Origin: Hyphomicrobium sp. D-2
GTDB lineage: Bacteria > Pseudomonadota > Alphaproteobacteria > Rhizobiales > Hyphomicrobiaceae
DNA: 64,000 bases
Direction of reading: 5' to 3'
Assembly (NCBI RefSeq): GCF_029872155.1
Contig: NZ_JARXLA010000008.1
Span: 126,501 to 190,500 of the forward strand
Below, one piece after another: positions 36,730-45,547 of the stretch (position 1 is its first letter; every line of letters begins with the position of its first letter). The notes under the pieces are model-generated. The model was given only the letters and a program-made list of their open reading frames with translations, did no database searches and was not told where the DNA came from. A program made the translations under genes and the position numbers.

Positions 36730-37917
36730 CTAGTTAGAAGGTGATGCGGCACCTTGCTCATACCGTGGCGCAAAAGTCTCCAAAACGCCATCGCTCACAC
36801 GGCGGAATCGGGCCCTCTCGGTCAACCATGAAAACGCCTGCTCGTCGGTGCCGGTCATCCATGCCTGAACGCCAAGACGCAGTATTTCAGCGAACAATGC
36901 GGCCCTCCGATCGGCATCCAGATGGGCTGTAACCTCGTCGAGCAACAGGATGGGCGCCGCATCGCGCCGACGCGCCACAAGCTCCGCGTGGGCCAGCACA
37001 AGGCCGATCAGCAAGGCCTTCTGCTCACCCGTAGAACATAGGCGAGCGGGCATGCTTTTCGGCGCATGCGACACGATGAGATCGGAGCGGTGCGGGCCAT
37101 CCAGCGTCCGCCCGGCCGCCCGGTCGCGCTCGCGCCCGGCCCGCAGCCGCTGCATGTAAACATCTTCCACCTCAACCGCCGCCATGCGCTCCAGATCCGC
37201 CTCCAGCACGCCCTCCAGAGCGAGGCTAGCAGGTGGAAACGGCGACGACGGATCGCGCGCCGCGCGCTCGGCCATAATTGCAGCCAGCCCCGTCACCGCT
37301 TCAGCACGGGCAGCCGCAATCGCAACGCCCGTCTCCGCCATCAGCAGCTCAAGGCCTTCAAAGCGGGAAGGATCGCGCACGCCGTCGGCCAACAGCCGGT
37401 TGCGCTGCTGCATCGCCCGCTCAAACCGCGCGGCGCCCGTGCGGTAATGTGGATCGAAACACAGGATCAGCCGATCGAGAAACCGGCGCCGCTCCGAGCC
37501 CGCCCCGGTGAACAGGCCGTCCATTGCCGGCGTCACCCACATCACCTCGACGAGATCGGCCAGCGCACCCGCTCCGGCGCTTTCCCCGTTGATGCGGACG
37601 ATGCGGCCAGCCCGCTCGCTGCCGGCATTTTCAGCCAGCAACCCGGTGCCGATATCAACCGCGCCAACATGCGTATGCGTATGCGCTGCAACGGCCCAGC
37701 CGCCATCGCCACTGCCGCGCGCCAGATCAGGATAGGACACGCGACGCATCCCCTGCCCCGGCGTCAGCAGCGAAATCGCTTCCAGCAGATTAGTCTTGCC
37801 AGCACCGTTCGCGCCGATAAGCACCTGCGGCTCCGGACCGGCTTCAATCGTCGCGTGCGCATAATTGCGAGAGTTGGAGAGCGTGAGCCGCTCGACCCAA
37901 AGTTTTTCTGCGGACAT
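36730..37917 (-). CDS. recF: DNA replication and repair protein RecF (395 aa)
   Basis: SMC-like ATPase that loads RecA at gaps. LTLSNSRNYAHATIEAGPEP, Walker A VLIGANGAGKTNLLEAISLL, VTPAMDGLFTGAGSERRRFL, signature-like STGEQKALLIGLVLAHAEL and Walker B PILLLDEVTAHLDADRRAAL. Length near the usual 370-400. It lies between dnaN (225-nt gap with a repeat) and gyrB (111 nt). Confidence 0.95.
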   Translation of the reverse strand: MSAEKLWVERLTLSNSRNYAHATIEAGPEPQVLIGANGAGKTNLLEAISLLTPGQGMRRVSYPDLARGSGDGGWAVAAHTHTHVGAVDIGTGLLAENAGSERAGRIVRINGESAGAGALADLVEVMWVTPAMDGLFTGAGSERRRFLDRLILCFDPHYRTGAARFERAMQQRNRLLADGVRDPSRFEGLELLMAETGVAIAAARAEAVTGLAAIMAERAARDPSSPFPPASLALEGVLEADLERMAAVEVEDVYMQRLRAGRERDRAAGRTLDGPHRSDLIVSHAPKSMPARLCSTGEQKALLIGLVLAHAELVARRRDAAPILLLDEVTAHLDADRRAALFAEILRLGVQAWMTGTDEQAFSWLTERARFRRVSDGVLETFAPRYEQGAASPSN

Positions 37918-37988
37918 TCAGGTTCGCTTCGCGGGTGCCGCCGGTTGCTTCTGGACCCGTCCGGCCGGGCCGAAGGGTACTCGCACTC

Positions 37989-38067
37989 TAGAGCCTTTCA
38001 GCACTTCGTTGAATCGCGGACAGACTCTGGCCGTTTTTCAGCGCTTCTTGCCCGAAGCACTCTACTG
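37989..38067. repeat. Degenerate composite repeat between recF and dnaN
   Basis: TAGAGCC (37989-37995), then CACTTCGTTGAATCGCGG, close to the core of the apaG and phoR copies, but the right arm has decayed (ACTCTGG). It is followed by CAGCGCTTCTTGCCCGAAGC and ACTCTACT, a shortened version of the GTGCTTC/GAAGCAC unit. So it shows the same two-part order as the copy before argE. Confidence 0.75.
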
Positions 38068-38142
38068 AGCCTCAACCCGTTGTCCAATCCACGCGCCATT
38101 ACCCAGCGTGCAGGCCGGATGACGGGCCAGGAAACGGCTGAT

Positions 38143-39261
38143 TTAAACCCGCATCGGCATCAGAACATACAGCGCGGCTTCATCGCTCGGGTCGTTCACC
38201 ATCGTCGGCGAGCCCGGATCGGCCAGCTTGAAACAGGCGCGCTCACCCTCAAGCTGGCTGGCGATATCGAGCAGATACTTGGCGTTGAAGCCGATTTCCA
38301 GCGGCTGCGCGTCGTATTCGACGCCAATCTCTTCCGTGGCGCTGCCGCCTTCCGGATTGTTCACCGAAAGCACCAGCTTGTCGGGCTGGATGTTCAGCTT
38401 CACCGCCTTGCCGCGCTCCGAAGCGATGGTCGAGACGCGGTCAACAGCCGAGATGAACTCGGCGTTGGAGACCGTCATTTCCTTGTCGTTGCCCTGCGGA
38501 ATGACGCGGCCATAGTCCGGGAACGTGCCGTCGATCAGCTTCGAGGTGAGCGTGACGGAACCGATCTCGAACCGCACCTTCGCGGGGCTGACTGCAACCT
38601 TCACACCGGCAGCGCTGTCTTCGATAAGACGGTTCAGCTCGTGCACGGTCTTGCGCGGGATGATGACGCCCGGCATGCCTTCGGCGCCGCCCGGCAGCGG
38701 CAGCTCAACCTGCGCCAGACGGTGACCATCGGTTGCCACCGCACGCAGGCGCGTTTCGCCTTCGCTTTGCGCGGTGTGCAAATAAATGCCGTTGAGATAG
38801 TAGCGGGTTTCTTCGGTCGAGATCGCAAAGCGCGTCTTGTCGATCAGGCGCTTCAGATCATGGGCCGCGAGCTCAAACTCCTGGCCCATCTCACCGATGC
38901 CGATGTCCGGGAAGTCTTCCGCTGGCAACGTCTGCAGAGCGAAGCGCGCCTGCCCGGCGGTGAGCGTCAGACGCTCCTTCTCGGCGTCGCGACGGATGTC
39001 GACCTGACTGCCATCCGGCAGCTTGCGGACGATGTCATGCAGCATGTGCGCTGGCACAGTGACCGCGCCGGGCTGCTGAACGTCGGAAGCGACGCTCTCG
39101 ATAACTTCGCGCTCAAGGTCAGTGGCCTTGAATTCAAGCGTTCCCTCACGCGCCACCAGCAGCACGTTGGAAAGGATCGGGATCGTGGTTCTGCGTTCGA
39201 CCACGCTCGTTACATGGCCGAGCGCCCGCAACAGTTCACCACGTTCAATCACAAGCCGCAT
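38143..39261 (-). CDS. dnaN: DNA polymerase III subunit beta, sliding clamp (372 aa)
   Basis: Three clamp domains: MRLVIERGELLRALGHVTSV at the start with RRTTIPILSNVLL, middle GIYLHTAQSEGETRLRAVAT and DGHRLA, last EIGFNAKYLLDIASQLEGE and the C-terminal MPMRV clamp end. Start ATG 39261 has GAGGA 7 nt upstream; the open frame upstream is ignored. Second gene after dnaA. Confidence 0.96.
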   Translation of the reverse strand: MRLVIERGELLRALGHVTSVVERRTTIPILSNVLLVAREGTLEFKATDLEREVIESVASDVQQPGAVTVPAHMLHDIVRKLPDGSQVDIRRDAEKERLTLTAGQARFALQTLPAEDFPDIGIGEMGQEFELAAHDLKRLIDKTRFAISTEETRYYLNGIYLHTAQSEGETRLRAVATDGHRLAQVELPLPGGAEGMPGVIIPRKTVHELNRLIEDSAAGVKVAVSPAKVRFEIGSVTLTSKLIDGTFPDYGRVIPQGNDKEMTVSNAEFISAVDRVSTIASERGKAVKLNIQPDKLVLSVNNPEGGSATEEIGVEYDAQPLEIGFNAKYLLDIASQLEGERACFKLADPGSPTMVNDPSDEAALYVLMPMRV

Positions 39262-39610
39262 GGATCGATCCTCGGCGGGTTCACATGGAACCGACTGTCC
39301 CGTTCCGCACACCCTCGGCGGAGGTCGCCCCCCGTTCGAGGTCGCAGGACGGCCAATTGGCGAGGGGAAGCTTGGCAGGACCAGAAATTGGCGGTCTTCG
39401 GTAGGATTCGCCCCAGGGCAGCATGCCCCGATGCGGCTGTCGTTTTCAAGAGCCGGCTGGGGTGCCTGCTCGCCGCATCGATAACGAAAGGTGGCCGTTT
39501 GCGGCCCTTGAGCAACAAAGGAGCGGCGCCAGACCGACGCCGCCCCTCCCCGCTAGGCCTGACCGCACCCCTCGGGGCACGGTCCTCCCGTTCCGGACGG
39601 GCCTTAGCCA
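39262..39610. other. dnaA-dnaN intergenic region
   Basis: 349 nt without a credible gene. Just after the dnaA stop, the minus strand has GACCGTGCCCC...GGGGTGCGGTC, an imperfect hairpin without a T-run, which may mark the dnaA 3' end. The remainder presumably holds the dnaN promoter. Confidence 0.4.
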
Positions 39611-41197
39611 TCAATGGCTGAGCAGACGCTTCAGTTCCTCCAGCTCTTCCTTGAGCCGGGGGTTGCCTGAAAGCTCGCCTTCAATCTTACGGATTGCATG
39701 CAAAACCGTAGTGTGGTCGCGATTGCCGAAGCGGCGACCGATTTCCGGCAACGACCGGGCCGTGAGCTGCTTGGCCAGATACATACCGATCTGACGCGGC
39801 CACACGACCGAGCGATGACGGCGCTGCGAAAGCAGATCGCCCTTCGACACGCCGAAGTGACGCGACACGATACGCAGGATGTCCTCGATTTTGATACGAC
39901 GCGGCTCAAGGCCCTGCACCAGATCGCGGATGACCGTCTCGGCAACGTCCGGCGTAATCGCCGTGCGCATGTACTGCCACGTTGCATAAAGGCGTGTGAT
40001 GGCGCCCTCAAGCTCGCGGCCGCTTTCGGTCAGGCGCTCTGCCAGCAGCGAGATGATCTCGCGGCCGAGCGTGAACGATGGATCGAGCGCGCGCTTCTCG
40101 GCCAGACGCGTCTCAAGCACCTTGAGACGCAGCTCATAGTCGAGCGTTGCAATCTCGGTGACGAGACCGCGCTGCAGACGCGAACGCATACGCTCGTTGA
40201 GACGTTCAACGTGGTTGGGTGCGCGTGCCGACGCAACAACGACCTGACGGCCGCCATCCAGCAGCGAGTTGATGATGTGATCGAACTCCTGCTCGGTGCG
40301 CTCACCGTGCATGAACTCGAGATCGTCGATCAGCAGCACGTTGATGTCGCGGAACTTCTCTTTGAACGCGAGCGGATCCTGACTGCGCAGTGCCTCGACG
40401 AACTGATAACGGAAACGCTCGGCCGTGAGATACAGCACCTGTGCATTCGGCGAACGGCGCTTCACTTCCCAGGCGATGGCGTGGAGAAGATGCGTTTTGC
40501 CAAGGCCAACTGCCGAATGGAGATACAGCGGGTTGAAGCCCGGAACGCCACCCAGCGCCGTTTCGGCTACCTGTGTCGCGCCAGCGTGGGCCATGCGGTT
40601 GGAGGGCCCAACCACAAAGCTTTCGAACGTATAGCGCGGATCAAGTGGCGAGCCTTCAAAGCCACCTACACTGGTGCGGCCTGCTGGAGCCGGGGCAACA
40701 AACGTCGTGTTACGCTGAGCAGCATCGGGCTGTGCATTGTTACGCAGAGCAGCAGCCTGCTCGCTCGGAGCGGGCGCAGCCTCAACACGGGCAGCCGCCT
40801 GATTGCCCGGCTGACGCAGCGCCACCTCAACCTTTTCCGCACCCTTGAACTCAGCGCGACAGCAGTCGAGCAGATCTTCGGAATAGTGCGACTGAATCCA
40901 CGTCCGCAGGAACTTCACCGGCACCGAGAAACGCACCGTGCCGCCGTCGAAGCTTTCAAACTCAAGCGCATTGAACCAGCTGGTGAAGATGTCGTCACCC
41001 AGACGGGCGCGCAGCATCGCACGCACCTTTTGACCGCGCGGCTCGTCGGTGCCGGTTGTGGTCAAAGCGGTTGTTGTCGTCGTCGAAAGAGAACCGGCTG
41101 AAATAGGTTCAGCAACAGAGCGCTCTTCCATTCCGCCCTGAGCAGCGCCCGCATAGCTGCCCGTTACGGAATGATCCGCTTTATGAATCGTATGCAT
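39611..41197 (-). CDS. dnaA: Chromosomal replication initiator DnaA (528 aa)
   Basis: Domain I (MLRARLGDDIFTSWFNALEF), a Gln/Ala-rich linker, domain III AAA+ with LYLHSAVGLGKTHLLHAIAW, INVLLIDDLEFMHGERTEQE and box VII RMRSRLQRGLVTEI, and domain IV with the DnaA signature RRFGNRDHTTVLHAIRKIEG. Start is ambiguous: ATG 41197 (MHTIHKADHS, GGGGG 9 nt upstream) is chosen; ATG 41131 (MEERSVAEP) also has an AGGG site. It is the first gene of the dnaA-dnaN-recF-gyrB series. Confidence 0.96.
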   Translation of the reverse strand: MHTIHKADHSVTGSYAGAAQGGMEERSVAEPISAGSLSTTTTTALTTTGTDEPRGQKVRAMLRARLGDDIFTSWFNALEFESFDGGTVRFSVPVKFLRTWIQSHYSEDLLDCCRAEFKGAEKVEVALRQPGNQAAARVEAAPAPSEQAAALRNNAQPDAAQRNTTFVAPAPAGRTSVGGFEGSPLDPRYTFESFVVGPSNRMAHAGATQVAETALGGVPGFNPLYLHSAVGLGKTHLLHAIAWEVKRRSPNAQVLYLTAERFRYQFVEALRSQDPLAFKEKFRDINVLLIDDLEFMHGERTEQEFDHIINSLLDGGRQVVVASARAPNHVERLNERMRSRLQRGLVTEIATLDYELRLKVLETRLAEKRALDPSFTLGREIISLLAERLTESGRELEGAITRLYATWQYMRTAITPDVAETVIRDLVQGLEPRRIKIEDILRIVSRHFGVSKGDLLSQRRHRSVVWPRQIGMYLAKQLTARSLPEIGRRFGNRDHTTVLHAIRKIEGELSGNPRLKEELEELKRLLSH

Positions 41198-41331
41198 GTT
41201 GTAACCCCCGCACTTGTGTAATCGAACTGTGTCGACTTGCGCCTCAAGCCTCCCAGACAAAGATCTACCGTCGCCCTCCGCCGCCGCGGGTGCGCAATGG
41301 ATCTGAATCTGGGTCTTCCGTATCGGGTGCG

Positions 41332-41775
41332 CTAACCTTGCACCCAAGCAAGACCGGCAGCCTTCCAGCCGGCTACTTGCCCTCTATGGCGGTCAGCATC
41401 GAGAGGCCCCTCAAAGCCGTCCGCCACGTTTCTGCACTGTCGAAAGCCGGCACGCGTCATGGCTTCCGCTGCCATGCGAGAGCGTGCGCCGGATCGACAA
41501 ATGAAGAGCAACTCTGTGTCTTTGGTGGCGCCCGCCGCATCGAGCGCCTGTGTCAAACGTTCCGCAAAGCCCGCATTGACGTCGCTTTCGGGATACGTCT
41601 GCCATTCAACCGTGAGAACCCGCTTCCCGATCCCCGAAAGGTCGGGCAGGCCCACGAACGTCCACTCAGCACGTGTCCGCACGTCGATCAGTACTGCGCT
41701 CTCGTCCTTACTGAGGCGTGCCCAAGCCTCTTCCACAGGCACATCCTCAATGTGGACATTTTCGAACGACTGCAC
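41332..41775 (-). CDS. Rhodanese-like domain protein (147 aa)
   Basis: Single rhodanese domain: VEEAWARLSKDESAVLIDVR, TRAEWTFVGLPDLSGIGKRV and the active-site loop LLFICRSGARSRMAAEAM with the catalytic Cys. Likely a sulfurtransferase with unknown acceptor. Start GTG 41775 (VQSFENVHIED) is set by GGAGG at 41786-41782, 6 nt away; a GTG at 41793 lies before that site. It sits between oriC and dnaA on the same strand, 134 nt before dnaA, so it may be co-transcribed with dnaA. Confidence 0.85.
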   Translation of the reverse strand: MQSFENVHIEDVPVEEAWARLSKDESAVLIDVRTRAEWTFVGLPDLSGIGKRVLTVEWQTYPESDVNAGFAERLTQALDAAGATKDTELLFICRSGARSRMAAEAMTRAGFRQCRNVADGFEGPLDADRHRGQVAGWKAAGLAWVQG

Positions 41776-42010
41776 TTTCGTCCTCCAACTCACAGACCGC
41801 GCTTGAACAGCGCCCCCAGTATAGTCTGCTCACACAACTAGCGTGACTAGAAAACGGCTCCCTCACCTTCCAGACGAAAGTCTGAAAAGCGACGCAAGCA
41901 ACGCTACTAAGCTTCGGTAAAACCAGGACGCGGCACTATACAAACCTGGCGGCGACTGGCTCATGAACTACTGGATAAGTTCCGCCCGTCGACCTTCAGA
42001 ACCGTAGCCC

Positions 42011-42025
42011 TTAACTGTGCGTTAA
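42011..42025. promoter_or_regulatory. CtrA-binding motif in the putative origin
   Basis: TTAA-N7-TTAA with spacer CTGTGCG, an exact match to the CtrA consensus. In Caulobacter, CtrA binds such sites in the origin and blocks initiation. Confidence 0.65.
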
Positions 42026-42114
42026 GCAAGCGCATCGGGTGCGCAAATGGCCGGTTGCAGCAGCGTGCAACGAAGTGTGAAGCGGTGGATATCCTGTGCA
42101 TCTACTGCAGCTTC

Positions 42115-42123
42115 TGTGGATAG
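42115..42123 (+). promoter_or_regulatory. DnaA box candidate
   Basis: TGTGGATAG differs from the consensus TGTGGATAA by one base; the best match found in the gap. Confidence 0.55.
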
Positions 42124-42668
42124 TCATTTGAGCAAGTTGCTGATTTGCAAAGCACTCGAACACGTGTCCAGACGCAGACAAAACTTCTCCTCCGCTACAT
42201 GCACGAAACATCATTTTTAGATTGAGCAGATGACGCGCTTTTCAAGGCGCGATGTGCAGCGTCACATGAGTGCGCGACGATCAACTGCTGTGGAATCCGT
42301 CACTTATGGCTGTTCGCGACTCGTGTGTGAGAAGTGGATGGCGTGTAATCGCTGTTGCGCAGTTACCGCACCACAGCCGACGCGCGGATCTTCTCGCAGC
42401 GCTGCGCGATCCGGTCATTGCGAGTAGATTGTACGGAGATCGACGACTAGCGCGATGCAAGCTGATCGATGCGGCACAGACCGACGATGATCGCACACCT
42501 TGGGCATGGTGCGGATCGGAACACTCCGCTGGTGCTCTCTACGAGTCCGCTAAAACGTCGACACGCGCCGGGGGATCATGGCGCAGATATCGGGAGTCTG
42601 GCGACCGGTAGCGCGGAGCATTTTGCGACGCAGTGACACCAAGTCCGTCGCAAGAAAATGCGGCCAAT

Positions 42669-42713
42669 CAAAAAAACTAAAGCGCGCGATCCGATGCCGC
42701 CGGATCGCGCGCT
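42669..42713 (-). terminator. Strong rho-independent terminator downstream of rpsT
   Basis: Perfect 13-bp stem AGCGCGCGATCCG / CGGATCGCGCGCT (42681-42693 and 42701-42713) with a 7-nt loop; on the minus strand it is followed by TTAGTTTTTTT. Confidence 0.92.
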
Positions 42714-42722
42714 CTGGAAATG

Positions 42723-42744
42723 AAAAGGCCCTCTTTCGGGGGCC
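42723..42744 (-). terminator. First, shorter terminator hairpin right after rpsT
   Basis: Minus-strand GGCCC (42744-42740) and GGGCC (42731-42727) followed by TTTT (42726-42723), six nt after the rpsT stop. Tandem with the stronger hairpin downstream; together they would shield oriC from transcription. Confidence 0.7.
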
Positions 42745-42750
42745 GATTTC

Positions 42751-43017
42751 TTAGTTCGCCATTGCCTTCACGCGGGCAGCGAGACGAGAGATTTTCCGGC
42801 TCGCCGTCTTCTTGTTCAGAACGCCCTTCTGAGCAGAGCGTGCCAGCACGGACGAAGTGCTGCGCAGTGCGGCAGCGGCGTCAGCCTGATTACCGGAAGC
42901 GATAGCTTCTTCCATCGAGCGCACAGCGGTGCGCGCACGCGAGGTGCGGGATTTGTTCACTGCCGTGCGGCGGAGCGTCTGACGTGCCGCCTTCTGTGCC
43001 GACTTCGTATTGGCCAT
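42751..43017 (-). CDS. rpsT: 30S ribosomal protein S20 (88 aa)
   Basis: Small basic protein [20 protein letters not shown] with the S20 pattern [19 protein letters not shown] and [20 protein letters not shown]. Start ATG 43017 is followed directly by the conserved N-terminus; the open frame upstream is not conserved. Gene order rpsT-oriC-dnaA is common in alphaproteobacteria. Confidence 0.97.
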   Translation of the reverse strand: MANTKSAQKAARQTLRRTAVNKSRTSRARTAVRSMEEAIASGNQADAAAALRSTSSVLARSAQKGVLNKKTASRKISRLAARVKAMAN

Positions 43018-43290
43018 AGTCCTTCGTTCCTCTAGATCACCCTGCCATCTCCTGACGGCGGGCGTTGTTAGCCGGGCCGCTCGCCCCCAAAGGCGGCTCG
43101 GCCCAAACGCGCTGGCCGCCCGGAGCACGGAGCTACGAGCGGCATCATGAGCGTTCGTATAGACGCGACAAAGTGTAGGGTCAACGGCGCTCGCACACTG
43201 ACAAGTATCTTATGGGACTTGCCAGAACGCTTAACCCAAGGCTCTCCTAGCCACGGTTACTGAATACTTAACAACCCAGCAGGAGGCACG

Positions 43291-43869
43291 ATGTCGGCTT
43301 GGCTTTGGATCTTAACTCTTTTGGTAGGCACCGCCGCCGTCACGTGGAGCACCCTCCAGGGCCAGGAAGCCCATATGCTTGTAACCGCCTTGACCTGCCT
43401 CGTTTTCGCGCTTCTGGGCATCTGGCAGCGCCGCCGTCTGGTGGCCGCGGGCGCGGGCGAGGCCGCTCTGGCCGGCAGCACCTCCAGCTCGATGGGACTG
43501 GTCTGGGCCTGGGCCGGCCTGTGCATGCTGTTCACCTATCAGCTCGTCCTGAGCTGGCATGAATGGTGGCAATACGTGCTGGCTGGCCTTGGTGTTGCGG
43601 CGCTGTGCCTCGGCTTTGCAGCCATGATGGGCAAGGATGCTGCGGCAGGCCGCACCGATGAGCCGATGCTGAAGATCGCCCGCTACCTCACCATCGGCCA
43701 GTTCGCCGGCATGATCATCGCCATGGTCGGGATGTATATCGACAACAAGATGCCGCGCGATCCGAGCGAGCCGGACTGGGCCGCCAACGCCGTCTTCTTT
43801 TTTGGCGCTGCGGCCCTCGCCGTACTGAGCGGCTATGCGCTGTGGGGACCGCAGGCGCGCCGCGCCTGA
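43291..43869 (+). CDS. Multi-span membrane protein, paralogue 1 (192 aa)
   Basis: Five or six hydrophobic segments (about 3-20, 27-45, 66-88, 93-112, 130-150, 164-184). AGGAGG is 5 nt before ATG 43291. It shares with the next gene a WAWAGLCMLFTYQL-like segment, the HEWWQYVLAGLGV motif and the PDWAANAVFFFGAAALAVLS motif, so the two are diverged tandem copies. I do not recognise a named family; a channel or transporter role would be guesswork. Confidence 0.7.
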   Translation: MSAWLWILTLLVGTAAVTWSTLQGQEAHMLVTALTCLVFALLGIWQRRRLVAAGAGEAALAGSTSSSMGLVWAWAGLCMLFTYQLVLSWHEWWQYVLAGLGVAALCLGFAAMMGKDAAAGRTDEPMLKIARYLTIGQFAGMIIAMVGMYIDNKMPRDPSEPDWAANAVFFFGAAALAVLSGYALWGPQARRA

Positions 43870-43934
43870 CGCGTCACGTCATCATTCGCTGACCATCACC
43901 GCTCCAACCACAGACGCAAAAACGGAAGCAACAG

Positions 43935-44555
43935 ATGCCCACCGGACCACGCCAGCGGCTTCTGTTGCCCGCCGTGCTACTTGCCTTCGTCGTCAGCATC
44001 CTCATCTGCGTGTCGGCGGCCAATCGGCACTCATCCGTTGTGATGGGGCTCGCTGTCGCACTGTTCTCGGCGCAGGTGCTGATGTCGGCGCTGCGCGTCA
44101 ACCTGCCGTTATGGAACGGCGCAACGCTCTCCTCCGCCGGACGCACCTGGGGCTGGAACAACTCGCTACTCGCCATCACAGCTTACAGCTGGGGCGCGGC
44201 GGCGATGTTCAGCATCTACGGGTTGTCGGATCTCAACTGGCGCCACTGGTGGCAGTATGGTGCAGCGATGGCGCTGCTGGCGGTGATCGCATACGGATGC
44301 GCGCATGTTCTGCTGGGCCGCGATGACAAACAACCGACACTACCTGCCCTGCAAACTCTTGCCGGCATGACGCTGATGCAAGGAATCGCCGCGATCGCGG
44401 GGCTGGCATATCTCGTCGGCACCGGTGCGCTCGACACCATCAAAGACGACTGGGCCGCCAATCATGTATTTCTGGCCGGCGGCATCACGATTGCGCTGCT
44501 ATCGCTGTTTTCCTGGCTGACGTATCGACGCCTGCTCCGGCAAGCGGCAGCGTAA
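43935..44555 (+). CDS. Multi-span membrane protein, paralogue 2 (206 aa)
   Basis: Same architecture as its upstream neighbour: hydrophobic segments at about 9-27, 35-55, 78-97, 106-125, 143-162 and 175-193, with WGWNNSLLAITAYSWGAAAM, LNWRHWWQYGAAMALLAV and DDWAANHVFLAGGITIALLS matching the paralogue's WWQY and DWAANxVF motifs. Gap to the first copy is 65 nt, so they form a two-gene unit. Function unknown. Confidence 0.7.
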   Translation: MPTGPRQRLLLPAVLLAFVVSILICVSAANRHSSVVMGLAVALFSAQVLMSALRVNLPLWNGATLSSAGRTWGWNNSLLAITAYSWGAAAMFSIYGLSDLNWRHWWQYGAAMALLAVIAYGCAHVLLGRDDKQPTLPALQTLAGMTLMQGIAAIAGLAYLVGTGALDTIKDDWAANHVFLAGGITIALLSLFSWLTYRRLLRQAAA

Positions 44556-44569
44556 CGCGCCGCAATCAA

Positions 44570-45463
44570 TCAGCGCTGGCAACGCGGGCAGTAGAACGTC
44601 GAACGACCGCTCTGCACCAGACGCTCAATCGTTCCGCCGCAACCCTCGCGCGGACATTTTTTGCCAGCCCGATTGTAGACGGCAAACCGGTGCTGGAAGT
44701 AGCCCAGCTTGCCATCGGTATGGCGGTAATCGCGCAGTGACGATCCGCCCGCGCCAATGGCATCATTCAGCACATCGCGGATCGCCGTAACCAGCGCCTC
44801 GGCCTTAGCGGTTGGCTTACCCGTCGCCGTCGCAATTGAAGCGGCGCCACGCGTTGGCAACAGATGCGCGCGATACAGCGCCTCGCACACATAGATATTG
44901 CCGAGCCCGGCGATGATGCGCTGATCGAGCAAAAACGCCTTCAGGTCGGTGCGCTTGCCATGCGCCTTGGCGGCAAGATGCGCCGCGGTCAGTTCCTCGC
45001 CCAGCGGTTCGATGCCGAGTTGACGCAACATCGGATGGGTGTCGCGCTCCTCCGGCTCAACCAGAAGCATAAAGCCGAAGCGCCGTGGATCGTTGTAGGT
45101 GACGGTCGCCCCATCGCTCATATGGAACACGACGTGGTCGTGCGTCCCCCGGCTGGTGGGCACCACCAGCTTGCCGCTGCGGCTGATTTTCTTGCCGCGC
45201 GCCTTCTCACTTTGGCTGATGAGGAAGCTGCCGGTCATGCCGAGATGCATCAGCAGCAGCGCGCCATCGGAAAGGTGCGCCAGCAGATACTTGCCGCGCC
45301 GCTCCAGGCTTTCGATGGTCCGCCCTTCCAGCCGCCCGGCGAAGTTCTCCGGCAACGGAAAGCGCAGGTCCGGCCGCCGCTGCTCCACATGCTTGATGGC
45401 GTGCCCCACCATCGCAGGCACCAGACCACGGCGTACGGTTTCGACTTCGGGCAATTCCGGCAT
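44570..45463 (-). CDS. mutM: Formamidopyrimidine-DNA glycosylase Fpg/MutM (297 aa)
   Basis: Removes 8-oxoguanine and opens the abasic site. Catalytic N-terminus [18 protein letters not shown] (Pro2, Glu3), [20 protein letters not shown] with the catalytic Lys, H2TH region [20 protein letters not shown], and C-terminal zinc finger [14 protein letters not shown] ... FYCPRCQR. Start ATG 45463 is forced because the mature Pro2 is catalytic; the open frame continues upstream. Divergent from ubiE by 84 nt, an arrangement common in alphaproteobacteria. Confidence 0.96.
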   Translation of the reverse strand: MPELPEVETVRRGLVPAMVGHAIKHVEQRRPDLRFPLPENFAGRLEGRTIESLERRGKYLLAHLSDGALLLMHLGMTGSFLISQSEKARGKKISRSGKLVVPTSRGTHDHVVFHMSDGATVTYNDPRRFGFMLLVEPEERDTHPMLRQLGIEPLGEELTAAHLAAKAHGKRTDLKAFLLDQRIIAGLGNIYVCEALYRAHLLPTRGAASIATATGKPTAKAEALVTAIRDVLNDAIGAGGSSLRDYRHTDGKLGYFQHRFAVYNRAGKKCPREGCGGTIERLVQSGRSTFYCPRCQR

Positions 45464-45547
45464 GGATAAGCGACTTGTTAGGGCTGGTTTGAGGCTGAGG
45501 CAGCACGGAGCATAGCGCGGCCTCGCGGGCTTAGCTATGGTGCCGCC

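Larger units (their letters stand above)
41842..42660. other. oriC: Putative chromosomal replication origin (oriC)
   Basis: About 820 nt with no credible gene, between rpsT and the dnaA side, where alphaproteobacterial origins often lie. DnaA-box-like sites: TGTGGATAG (42115-42123, 8/9), ACTGGATAA (41970-41978, 7/9), GGTGGATAT (42084-42092, 7/9). One perfect CtrA motif (42011-42025). Four GANTC methylation sites (42293, 42318, 42543, 42594). An AT-rich patch around 42205-42225 (CATCATTTTTAGATTGAG) could be the unwinding element. dnaA, dnaN, recF and gyrB are all transcribed away from it. Exact borders are inferred. Confidence 0.65.

Noticed and set aside
37066-39621. Very long open frame (about 851 codons) on the plus strand over recF and dnaN
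   Set aside because: It is antisense to two well-conserved genes; composition (Arg/His-rich, no family motifs) is that of a high-GC antisense frame.
41842-42660. Short open frames in the gap next to dnaA
   Set aside because: No ribosome-binding sites or conserved character; origin features explain the gap better.
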